Below, in pieces: positions 1-5,198 of a DNA stretch of 5,202 bases (within the stretch, counting starts at the first letter, position 1; each line of letters opens with the position of its first letter). A model generated the notes under the pieces. That model searched no databases. It was not told where the DNA came from and worked only from the letters and a program-made list of their open reading frames with translations. Origin of the DNA: Candidatus Bathyarchaeota archaeon (GTDB lineage Archaea; Thermoproteota; Bathyarchaeia; 40CM-2-53-6). The stretch lies in contig VBBE01000018.1 of NCBI GenBank assembly GCA_005884605.1, forward strand, positions 1-5,202, written 5' to 3'. The position numbers and the translations under genes are program-made.

Positions 1-480
1 GCGATAGATAACCGACGCAGTCTCGAGAATAGTCTTTGGAAGCGAGAGAGCAGAGGACAACTTGCTTAGTTCAGATAACGCCACTGCCAGATTCCGCTCC
101 GTCGCATCCGACACCCGGACCCGCCGCTGCCACTTCCGCAGCTTGTACAGCTCAATCCGTTGATCCGCCGAGACACCCTTCGTCCCGGTAGGGCGATCAC
201 GCCAGTCGATAATAGTCGAAAGGCCCTTATCGTGAATAGTATACGTCATTGGCGCGCCGGTACGCGCCCTCTTCGCGCGCTGCTCGTCGTCAAATGCACG
301 CCACTCAGGCCGTGTGTCAGCAATCTTCTCCTGCACTACATATCCGCAGGCCATGCAGACTACCTCAGCAGCGTCGTAGTCCCTCATCAGTCGCGAGCCC
401 CCGCACTCTGGACACAAGCGTATCCTTCGCGAGCTGCTCTCAGGTGCCCGCTCTAGCGTCTGGCCTACTTCTTCAACCAC
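1..480 (-). CDS. tfb: Transcription initiation factor B (archaeal TFIIB), N-terminal part, runs off left edge
   Basis: TFB bridges TBP-bound promoter DNA and RNA polymerase during archaeal transcription initiation. The visible 160 codons contain, in order: a zinc ribbon with C23, C26, C42 and C45 (RLCPECGG and VCMACGYV); the B-reader/B-linker stretch starting TRPEWRAFD (about 56-64) with the family's basic [10 protein letters not shown] segment; a linker reading [14 protein letters not shown]; and the start of the first cyclin fold ([13 protein letters not shown], about 131-143). The frame stays open to position 1, so most of the first cyclin repeat and all of the second lie outside the window. 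I chose GTG at 480 because an in-frame TAG lies 7 codons upstream and AGGAGAT sits 9 nt before it. It follows the gar1-like gene after 14 nt and is probably cotranscribed with it. Identity is clear from the zinc ribbon and linker together; which TFB paralogue it is cannot be told. Confidence 0.95.
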   Translation of the reverse strand, partial: MVEEVGQTLERAPESSSRRIRLCPECGGSRLMRDYDAAEVVCMACGYVVQEKIADTRPEWRAFDDEQRAKRARTGAPMTYTIHDKGLSTIIDWRDRPTGTKGVSADQRIELYKLRKWQRRVRVSDATERNLAVALSELSKLSSALSLPKTILETASVIYR

Positions 481-489
481 TTCTCTGCT

Positions 490-496
490 ATCTCCT
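490..496 (-). promoter_or_regulatory. Shine-Dalgarno site for tfb
   Basis: AGGAGAT on the minus strand overlaps the TAG stop of the upstream gar1-like gene and lies 9 nt before the GTG start at 480. It decides the start of tfb and suggests translational coupling to the preceding gene. Confidence 0.7.
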
Positions 497-743
497 AACT
501 ATCCTCTAAAAGGTACAGAATCCGGCCCGAGAACCCCTCGCCAGCAACCTCGGGCTTTACAGAGACATATGGACTCTTCACAGGACCGAGAATATTGTTA
601 ACTGTCCCAATCCTCTTGATCTTGTAATCAACCACTCGAGTCCGCTCTGCTGGCACTGGTGGCTGTTCGAGTCGAACAATCAGGTTACCGCTCTTCGACA
701 TGTGCAGAACTTTGCCAAGCCGTCTTAATCCCGCACCTGGCAC
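495..743 (-). CDS. gar1: H/ACA ribonucleoprotein component Gar1-like protein
   Basis: Gar1 is a small beta-barrel protein of the H/ACA guide RNP. It binds the pseudouridine synthase Cbf5 and aids turnover of the rRNA-modifying enzyme. The sequence shows the family's barrel pattern: [18 protein letters not shown] near the N-terminus, then [20 protein letters not shown], then [11 protein letters not shown], ending [10 protein letters not shown]. The GxVxxxxGPVxxPYVxVKP arrangement is the family hallmark. The frame is open up to a TTG at 770, but the TATA element at 777-784 would place transcription start near 755, downstream of that TTG. I therefore prefer GTG at 743 (82 residues, [11 protein letters not shown]), which begins just before the conserved core as archaeal Gar1 usually does. 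The mRNA leader would be only about 10 nt. The gene is followed 14 nt later by tfb; gar1 next to tfb is a known archaeal arrangement, which supports both calls. Confidence 0.88.
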   Translation of the reverse strand: MPGAGLRRLGKVLHMSKSGNLIVRLEQPPVPAERTRVVDYKIKRIGTVNNILGPVKSPYVSVKPEVAGEGFSGRILYLLEDS

Positions 744-776
744 ACTCCAACGAAAAGCGAAAAATGCCAAATCGCG

Positions 777-784
777 TATATAAA
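777..784 (-). promoter_or_regulatory. TATA box (box A) for gar1-tfb, readable in both directions
   Basis: The minus strand reads TTTATATA, a near-ideal archaeal box A. With the usual spacing of about 25 nt, transcription would start near 755, giving a short leader before the GTG at 743. The plus strand reads TATATAAA at the same site, so it could also serve the divergent SMC operon, with a start near 808 and a leader of about 50 nt. This is the best TATA-like element I see in the intergenic region. Polarity would depend on the flanking BRE, and neither flank is decisive. Confidence 0.65.
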
Positions 785-847
785 CATTGATTGGACGAGA
801 AAGACTTCTAATTCAGCCAAGCCATACCTTCCAGCAACAACTCCGTC

Positions 848-852
848 GGTGG
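848..852 (+). promoter_or_regulatory. Shine-Dalgarno-like site for the SMC-like gene
   Basis: GGTGG lies 4 nt upstream of the TTG at 857 and partly matches the archaeal anti-SD. It supports TTG 857 as the start. The protein from this TTG begins MIREVQLSNF, which is where SMC N-terminal strands normally begin. Confidence 0.5.
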
Positions 853-856
853 AAAA

Positions 857-2812
857 TTGATCCGCGAAGTCCAACTCTCCAACTTCATGTCCTACAAGAA
901 CACCAGCATCCCACTCCGGCCCGGCCTAAACCTGATCATAGGACCAAACGGCGCAGGAAAATCCTCCATTCTACTAGCAATATCAGTCGTCCTGGGTCAA
1001 GCCTACACTGAGCGGGCGAAAAAACTCAGCGAGCTCATACGATGGAACGAGCAAGAAGCACGCATCTCCATACTCTTGGACAATGAAGCACCAAATGGCG
1101 CTCGACCATTTCCACAAGCTCGATCGGACAAGGTCCTCCTCACCCGAGTTCTCAAGAGATCCGGAGACTACCACTATCTGCTCAACAACAAACCTGTCAG
1201 TAAAACTAACTTGGTCGAAGGATTAGCCAAGATCGGACTCAACCCCGACAACATGCTGGTCATAATGCACCAGCTCATGGTCGGGCGATTCGGCTCTGTT
1301 AGCCCCATAGACAAACTACTCCTTCTCGAGGACGCGGTAGGTTTTGGAGCATATCGTAGAGAGGTACTCGATGCCTCCTCCCGATTACAGAAATTGACGA
1401 CTGAGCGAGAGACAATGTCCTCTGTTTTAGAGGGGACCAAGGAGACGTATCTACACTGGCAGCGTGAGTACGAGAAGTACGAGTTGAAAAGGAAACTCGA
1501 AGACCAGTTCAAGGACCTCCAAAGAGAACTCATTTGGAGGCGGATCATCAGAAGAGAATCTTCTCAAAAGCGGGTAAAGGACCGAATCTCCTCCTTAAAC
1601 GGCAAGATAGAAGAGACGAGAGAAGAATTCGAAATCGCTCACAAGCAACACCAACAAGTATTGACGGATCTCGCAAGGGTCTCCGCAGAGCTGGAAGAGC
1701 TTCGGGAAGAAAACCTGAGGCTTGAGCATGGCCGGGGTCTACGTGCAGGAGCGCTGGAATGGATCTCAAGGGTCACCGATCTCCTTCGGACACAGCAGAA
1801 CGTCTTGACTGCGCTTCAACAAAGAGCTGGCGACGCGAGTCTAGCAAGGGAGAACGACCAGCTTATCCGCGTGTTATCAGATCTAGCTGAGGAACAGGAG
1901 AAAATTTCTGATAGCGCAAAGACTGCCAACCAAGACTTAGAGAAAGTACGCGTAGGTATTTCCGAACTAGCCTCTCAACTCGCAAAGAACACTGATGTCC
2001 TGATAGAATCCAGAGTCAAGAAGGAGGTCAGCAATTTTAAGCTCGCACTAATGGAGCAGGAAGTTCAGGAACTTGAAGTTCAGCTTCGCATCGGGCTGGA
2101 GGAAATTGAACCCCTACGAACACAAGCCTCCCAGCTTGGAGCAATATTCGAGAACCCTAGAGACCTCCAGCAGATCTCAATAGACGTCGCTTCTGTTCAA
2201 GAACGATTACGCCCGCTAGCTCACCTCTCGGCTGAGGTCGAGAAGATGTACAAGAGCTACGGGGAACTCTACGAGGATCTAGAGAAGAAAGCTCAGGTTG
2301 TGGAGCAGAACAGGTCCGAAGTTCTGAGCGAGCTGAGAGCACGCTTCGAGCGATGGAAAACTGTCATGGATAAATTGCTGGAAGAGCTTTCCGCAAGATA
2401 CAACGCGTTGCTGTCTGAGGTAGAATCAAAGGGACGAATCGTCATCAAGGCCACCAAAGATATCGAGAAAGCAGGCCTTGAGCTCTTCGCAGGATTCAAG
2501 GGAAACGAGCCGGTCTCGCTCGATGGCCTAGCCCCGAGCGGGGGCGAACGAACGGTCGCACTGATTGCGTTCCTCCTCTCCCTGCAACAATTCATCTCAT
2601 CTCCGTTCCGAGCAATCGATGAGTTCGATGTTCATATGGACCCGCGAAACAGGGAAACGATATCCAAGCTCATCCATGCTGCAGCAAAAGCAACCGACTC
2701 GAGCCAGTATATCGCAATAACCCCTGGACAAGTGACACTTCCGGAGGACAATGTCCACGTGATCGTCGTCCAGAACGTCGAGGGCAGTTCCATGGTCAGG
2801 GAGCTAGCATGA
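857..2812 (+). CDS. Short SMC-family ATPase with SMC5/6-like head, no recognisable hinge
   Basis: A predicted chromosome-structure ATPase of 651 residues that should close around or bind DNA with kleisin and KITE partners. The N-terminal head (about 1-170) has Walker A GPNGAGKSS at 29-37 and a Q-loop, MHQLMVGRF, with Q139. Charged heptad-like helices follow at about 171-290. A glycine-bearing break (HGRGLRAGAL, 291-300) and helices to about 525 come next. The C-terminal head has the signature LAPSGGE (558-564), Walker B with D588 and E589 in FRAIDEFDVHMDP, and an ITPGQ segment at 621-625. The FRxxDE...MDPxNR block, the W500...ARYNALLSEVESKG stretch and the TP motif resemble SMC5/SMC6 more than Smc, Rad50 or RecN. 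Eukaryotic SMCs are about 1000-1200 residues, so the arms are short. There is no cysteine, so no zinc hook. The TTG start follows GGTGG; the stop overlaps the next gene by ATGA. It probably acts as a homodimer, since only one SMC gene is present (inference). Alternatives are a hinge-less SMC-like protein of the coalescin kind or an MksB/JetC relative. Confidence 0.88.
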   Translation: MIREVQLSNFMSYKNTSIPLRPGLNLIIGPNGAGKSSILLAISVVLGQAYTERAKKLSELIRWNEQEARISILLDNEAPNGARPFPQARSDKVLLTRVLKRSGDYHYLLNNKPVSKTNLVEGLAKIGLNPDNMLVIMHQLMVGRFGSVSPIDKLLLLEDAVGFGAYRREVLDASSRLQKLTTERETMSSVLEGTKETYLHWQREYEKYELKRKLEDQFKDLQRELIWRRIIRRESSQKRVKDRISSLNGKIEETREEFEIAHKQHQQVLTDLARVSAELEELREENLRLEHGRGLRAGALEWISRVTDLLRTQQNVLTALQQRAGDASLARENDQLIRVLSDLAEEQEKISDSAKTANQDLEKVRVGISELASQLAKNTDVLIESRVKKEVSNFKLALMEQEVQELEVQLRIGLEEIEPLRTQASQLGAIFENPRDLQQISIDVASVQERLRPLAHLSAEVEKMYKSYGELYEDLEKKAQVVEQNRSEVLSELRARFERWKTVMDKLLEELSARYNALLSEVESKGRIVIKATKDIEKAGLELFAGFKGNEPVSLDGLAPSGGERTVALIAFLLSLQQFISSPFRAIDEFDVHMDPRNRETISKLIHAAAKATDSSQYIAITPGQVTLPEDNVHVIVVQNVEGSSMVRELA

Positions 2813-3609
2813 CCACGACTGAAAAGATGCGTCGATTCTCCGGAAAACGAGAATTAGAGGAGTTAATCCAGACCTGTATATCAATCGAGAACCGCAAATT
2901 CAACCCCTTCCTCTTAGACATCGCCGAGGCGTTGAGCATCATCAGACGGCACTCAAACCAGTTGCGAACGTTAGAGGACCACTTGCTCGATATGCGAGCA
3001 ATCACGAGTGTCGCTAGAGTCGTAGGACTACAAAGCGCTCATCTCAGATTCCAGTCCAGTTCCCTCTTCATCGATCCCAGCATGGTAAAACAGAAACTCG
3101 ACTCCCTTTCGAGGGAACAACTGGCAGAGTTTCTCCTTCTCTCATGGCATCCGATAGTGGAACTCGAACAGCTCACGCTCGCATCCACAAAAGAGGCCAA
3201 GGAATTTTGGGAACACATGCTTTCGTTTTTCGAGAGAAGAAAACGACTTCACCTCGGACCATTCGACAATCCTGCAGCAACCGACTTGGGTGAACTAGCC
3301 CGGATGCGGGTTGTCGACGAAAGGACTTACACAAGGAAGATGCAGGATCTCTGGAATGAGCTCAAGGAGAGAGCCGGGGAGGATGAGACCGTTGACTATT
3401 GGAATTTCATCAAGGCATCAAACTTTGCGCACACTGTCATCCGAGCCCAACTAGTCAGCTTTCTTGTCAGTTACGGATACGCGAACTTGCAACGAAAGGG
3501 TAACACTATGGTTCTAGTCCCCAACGCCAAACCCGATCCTCACCCCAAAGGATCACCACTCAGCTTTCCTATTCCAATCACAAAGGAGGCCTTGGTACGG
3601 GCGAAGTAA
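2809..3609 (+). CDS. Predicted kleisin (ScpA/Nse4-like) subunit
   Basis: I do not recognise this protein by a catalytic motif; the call is from fold pattern and context. It has 266 residues. The N-terminal part (about 28-90: NRKFNPFLLDIAEAL, then LRTLEDHLLDMRAITSVARVV, then LRFQSSSLFIDP) follows the ScpA pattern of a neck-binding helical bundle, where family members read roughly 'D...ASEFL.MAA.L...KS..LL'. Helices continue over about 93-145. A less ordered, Pro/Gly-containing linker covers about 148-165. The C-terminus (about 193-237: VDYWNFIKASN, IRAQLVSFLVSYGYANLQRKG, MVLVPN) looks like the winged helix by which kleisins hold the opposite SMC head. AGGGAG lies 5 nt before the ATG, and the ATGA overlap with the SMC gene implies coupled translation. 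The 3' end carries the SD for the next gene. If real, it bridges the two ATPase heads and recruits the KITE protein. Another SMC accessory factor is the main alternative. Confidence 0.6.
   Translation: MTTTEKMRRFSGKRELEELIQTCISIENRKFNPFLLDIAEALSIIRRHSNQLRTLEDHLLDMRAITSVARVVGLQSAHLRFQSSSLFIDPSMVKQKLDSLSREQLAEFLLLSWHPIVELEQLTLASTKEAKEFWEHMLSFFERRKRLHLGPFDNPAATDLGELARMRVVDERTYTRKMQDLWNELKERAGEDETVDYWNFIKASNFAHTVIRAQLVSFLVSYGYANLQRKGNTMVLVPNAKPDPHPKGSPLSFPIPITKEALVRAK
3582..3589 (+). promoter_or_regulatory. Strong Shine-Dalgarno site with no conventional start codon after it
   Basis: AAAGGAGG near the 3' end of the kleisin gene is the strongest SD match I noticed in the operon. The only ATG that opens the next frame is 67 nt further on, at 3657. 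The in-frame codon at ideal spacing (7 nt) is ACG at 3597. The TTG at 3592 is in the kleisin frame and reaches its stop within six codons. The site therefore most likely marks the true translation start of the third gene. Confidence 0.6.
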
Positions 3610-3656
3610 AAAACGAGCCAACCTTCTACAACGAGCGAGTCAAGCGCGCAGCCCAT
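3597..3656 (+). other. Probable N-terminal extension of the KITE-like gene (ACG start)
   Basis: In the frame of the third gene these 20 codons are open and read (T/M)GEVKNEPTFYNERVKRAAH, running into MLFFKRGRVPG. ERVKRAAHMLFFKRG makes one continuous amphipathic helix, matching the first helix of ScpB-type winged-helix proteins ('LKxxxEALLFxxGEP'). The ATG at 3657 would remove half of it. The first codon is ACG, which a single C-to-T difference would make ATG. The extension would overlap the kleisin gene by 13 nt. Possible explanations are rare ACG initiation, a sequencing error or a recent start-codon mutation. Confidence 0.5.
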
Positions 3657-4223
3657 ATGCTCTTCTTCAAACGAGGAAGGGTTCCCGGGGCTAGATCTTG
3701 GGAGTTGAGAACAGGGCTCGGAAAAGGCTACACGAAAATCTTGGAACAGCTAGACGAAAACCTGAAAGATCTGGATCTCGAAGTCAAGAAGGTCGAACCC
3801 CAGAACCAATCCGATTTCAAACAAGTCCCTGAAGCTGGGGAAGAAGAATCGCGCTACTTCGTCCGTCTCAAAGGAACGCTGACTTCCAAGGAAGCAAGAC
3901 TGTGTGGGTGGCGAATCGACAATCTCGCGGCCCTAGCGGCCGCCTTGGCGCTTGTAGTTTCCAAACAGGGGAAGAGCGAGAGAAAAGAATTGGAAACCGT
4001 CATCGGCAACAAAGCTGGACGCTGGCGAGCTCTAACACTGATGGACACCTTTCTCCGATCTGGATACCTGGAAGAAGATGAAGAAGGACTAGTCAAGCTT
4101 GGCTGGCGAACGCGTGCCGAACTCGATCTTCCCAGCCTAATGACGCTTCTCGCCGAGTCAACCGCGCTCCCCCCGGAAAGTAGGGAGCCTGTTGACGAGG
4201 ATCAGGCGTCTATGGAAGGCTGA
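3657..4223 (+). CDS. Predicted KITE-type tandem winged-helix subunit (ScpB / Nse1-Nse3-like)
   Basis: KITE proteins bind kleisins as dimers and regulate SMC ATPases. The gene has 188 codons from ATG, or 208 if it starts at the upstream ACG. The first winged helix spans the extension to about residue 73: helix AAHMLFFKRGRVPG, helix about 22-40 (GKGYTKILEQLDENLKDLD), strand LEVKKVE and wing strand SRYFVRLKG. A polar insertion lies at about 48-64. The second winged helix (about 87-166) has a hydrophobic helix rich in Ala/Leu (88-102), then KSERKELETVIG, then ALTLMDTFLRSGYLEED, then LVKLGWRTRAELDLPSLMTLL. The pattern '(helix) DxxxxxxYLE ... LGxRxxAELD' resembles the MAGE/Nse3 and Nse1 winged helix ('FLWGPRAxxE'). 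The tail (167-188) is acidic and probably disordered. It is the third gene of the operon; its 3' end overlaps the convergent gene by 22 bp. ScpB or Nse1/Nse3 type cannot be decided. Confidence is high for coding and moderate for family. Confidence 0.62.
   Translation: MLFFKRGRVPGARSWELRTGLGKGYTKILEQLDENLKDLDLEVKKVEPQNQSDFKQVPEAGEEESRYFVRLKGTLTSKEARLCGWRIDNLAALAAALALVVSKQGKSERKELETVIGNKAGRWRALTLMDTFLRSGYLEEDEEGLVKLGWRTRAELDLPSLMTLLAESTALPPESREPVDEDQASMEG
4157..4196. repeat. Imperfect inverted repeat (two 6-bp stem blocks) at the convergent gene ends
   Basis: GTCAAC (4157-4162) pairs with GTTGAC (4191-4196), and GCTCCC (4166-4171) pairs with GGGAGC (4183-4188). They are separated by a small 3/2-nt internal loop and an 11-nt apical loop. 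The hairpin lies inside the 3' end of the KITE-like gene and starts 6 bp beyond the stop of the opposing flavoprotein gene, so it could mark the 3' end of that transcript. There is no T-run after it, so a classical terminator is not supported. Chance pairing within coding sequence is possible. Confidence 0.35.
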
Positions 4224-4609
4224 AGACTCTCTAGGTACCTCTTTGCTTGTGGCACAGCAGCGGCGCAAAGCTTGTCAAAGGGCAGAATCTTCTCGTCCCA
4301 TTCGGAGAGTTCTTCAGCGTGAAGTTTTAGGAACCCCTTATCTTCGCTAACTCTGCCCCACACTAGAATGTAGCGTCGGTCGGTATAACCGCCCGTTGGA
4401 ATCCCGGTTATGTGGTTGAAGAGAACTCCGACGCGACCGCCAGTTATTATTGCGGGAACGCTGGGTCTCTTCAGAAGAATTTCACCGTTCTCGGACAAGA
4501 GGAAGTCGGTTGCGACGCTGAACGGGAAGCCATCCTTATCGATCCAAGTGACTACGCCATATCTGAACCGTGATAGTCTGTCGGGGTCGACGAGATCTAA
4601 GGAGGTCAA
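4202..4609 (-). CDS. PNPOx-like split-barrel flavoprotein, second gene of a tandem pair
   Basis: A small protein (135 residues from TTG 4609) of the pyridoxamine 5'-phosphate oxidase-like split-barrel superfamily. Members bind FMN, F420 or haem and often act as homodimeric oxidoreductases; substrate is unknown here. Visible elements are strand RYGVVTWIDKDGFPFSVAT (about 15-33), strand GEILLKRP, then RVGVLFNHITGIP, then GGYTDRRYILVWGRVSED, followed by helices with AEELSEWDEKILPF and a C-terminal AKRYLESLQ. The frame extends to ATG 4654, but those 15 extra codons lie inside the upstream gene and are low in hydrophobic residues. TTG 4609 shares TTGA with the upstream stop and has GGAGG 10 nt before it, so I chose it. 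The 3' end overlaps the convergent KITE-like gene by 22 bp. Its sequence is clearly different from its neighbour's, so they are distant paralogues rather than a recent duplication. Confidence 0.75.
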   Translation of the reverse strand: MTSLDLVDPDRLSRFRYGVVTWIDKDGFPFSVATDFLLSENGEILLKRPSVPAIITGGRVGVLFNHITGIPTGGYTDRRYILVWGRVSEDKGFLKLHAEELSEWDEKILPFDKLCAAAVPQAKRYLESLQPSIDA

Positions 4610-5073
4610 AGGTTGATTGCCTCCGCGGGTTTCGCGGTGTCCCCGTTCTTCCATGCAAGTATCTTCTTCGGTTCTACTTCAACAACGATTCTCTTCCAGA
4701 ACCAGGCGAACTGTTCTCGGGCCGCTAGGAATCCGTCGATGTATGGCTCCTTTTTGCGCCACATGGGCAGGTACCGTTCCCAGCCATGGTCAAGATCAGA
4801 ATCATCACACTTTGCAACGCCCTGGACGAGGACGACATGTTTCTCGACGCCGCTTCCTTCTGGATTGGAAAAGAGCAACGAGACCTTCGGGTTCTTCTTC
4901 ATATGCTCAATCTTTCGAGAGAACAGTATGCTCGATGTCACAACGAACCTATGCCCGTCATCATTGTAGAAAAAGAGAAGTGGAAATGTTACCGGCTTTC
5001 CATTGTCTATGGATGTGAATTCGCAGATCAAATAATGCTCAAAAACGTCTCGAACCCAGCTCGGAGCGTTCAT
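4606..5073 (-). CDS. PNPOx-like split-barrel flavoprotein, first gene of a tandem pair
   Basis: A 155-residue split-barrel protein of the pyridoxamine 5'-phosphate oxidase-like superfamily. Motifs in order: N-terminal helix WVRDVFEHY (6-14); strands with ICEFTSIDNGKPVTFPLLFFYNDD (about 16-39), the typical 'dG.P...P..f.y' barrel opening; HRFVVTSSILFSRKIEHMKKNPKVSLLFSN (41-70), with the S.K..h...NP.VsL.f pattern that usually lines the flavin phosphate; VVLVQGVAKCDD (80-91), the barrel strand leading to the cofactor; then a Trp-rich region and closing strand RIVVEVEPKKILAW (128-141). An in-frame TAG directly precedes ATG 5073, so the start is the earliest possible. Only a weak AAGGT lies 11 nt upstream. 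It overlaps the downstream homologous gene by TTGA and probably forms a two-gene operon with it, possibly a heterodimer (inference). FMN, F420 or another ligand cannot be distinguished from sequence. Confidence 0.8.
   Translation of the reverse strand: MNAPSWVRDVFEHYLICEFTSIDNGKPVTFPLLFFYNDDGHRFVVTSSILFSRKIEHMKKNPKVSLLFSNPEGSGVEKHVVLVQGVAKCDDSDLDHGWERYLPMWRKKEPYIDGFLAAREQFAWFWKRIVVEVEPKKILAWKNGDTAKPAEAINL
4620..4624 (-). promoter_or_regulatory. Shine-Dalgarno site deciding the TTG start of the second flavoprotein gene
   Basis: GGAGG on the minus strand lies inside the end of the first flavoprotein gene, 10 nt before TTG 4609. Together with the TTGA stop/start overlap it favours a coupled start there over the longer frame opening at ATG 4654. 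Confidence 0.5.
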
Positions 5074-5115
5074 CTATACATCCGACCTTGTGGGGGCGCC
5101 ATTGCTCTCTCCATG

Positions 5116-5123
5116 GCTATAAG
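5116..5123 (-). promoter_or_regulatory. Possible TATA box for the flavoprotein pair
   Basis: CTTATAGC on the minus strand would direct transcription from about 5094, some 20 nt before ATG 5073. The box is a partial match to the archaeal consensus and no clear BRE precedes it, so this is tentative. I see no other gene in 5074-5202. Confidence 0.35.
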
Positions 5124-5190
5124 ACAACCGATTGGACTATTCATGCCTCGGGATCTGTCTGAGAAATTCCTTAGGGTATTGTTTCGAGTT

Positions 5191-5198
5191 TAGGAGTG
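5191..5198 (+). promoter_or_regulatory. Possible Shine-Dalgarno site for a gene beyond the right edge
   Basis: TAGGAGTG, four bases from the window end on the plus strand, resembles an archaeal SD and could serve a gene starting just outside. Nothing downstream is visible, so chance cannot be excluded. Confidence 0.2.

Noticed and set aside
160..509. Two plus-strand open frames at the left
   Set aside because: Both are antisense to tfb, whose zinc ribbon and linker motifs are clear; their translations are Arg/Pro/Ser-rich and without motifs.
857..2812. Rad50-like DNA-repair ATPase
   Set aside because: There is no CxxC zinc hook (no cysteine at all), no Mre11 gene beside it, and the Walker B/D-loop and TP motifs are of SMC5/6 type.
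3608..3614. A AAA AAC slippery heptamer suggesting programmed -1 frameshifting between kleisin and KITE genes
   Set aside because: The AAA and AAC codons are in the KITE frame, and the kleisin frame already stops at TAA 3607-3609, so the site cannot shift kleisin ribosomes into the KITE frame.
857..4223. Wadjet-type (JetABCD) plasmid defence system
   Set aside because: No TOPRIM/JetD-like nuclease gene follows, the SMC is much shorter than JetC, and the flanking genes are housekeeping rather than defence genes.
4599..4605. Plus-strand AAGGAGG resembling a strong Shine-Dalgarno site
   Set aside because: It lies antisense within the flavoprotein overlap and the plus-strand frame after it shows no protein-like features.
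4202..5073. A single two-barrel flavoprotein gene broken by a frameshift
   Set aside because: The first gene ends after a complete barrel, the second has its own SD and a TTGA-coupled start, and nothing looks truncated. A fusion in relatives could still revive this.
4786..5193. Plus-strand open frame of 135 codons
   Set aside because: It lies mostly antisense to the first flavoprotein gene, whose protein shows clear family motifs. The plus-strand translation shows none.
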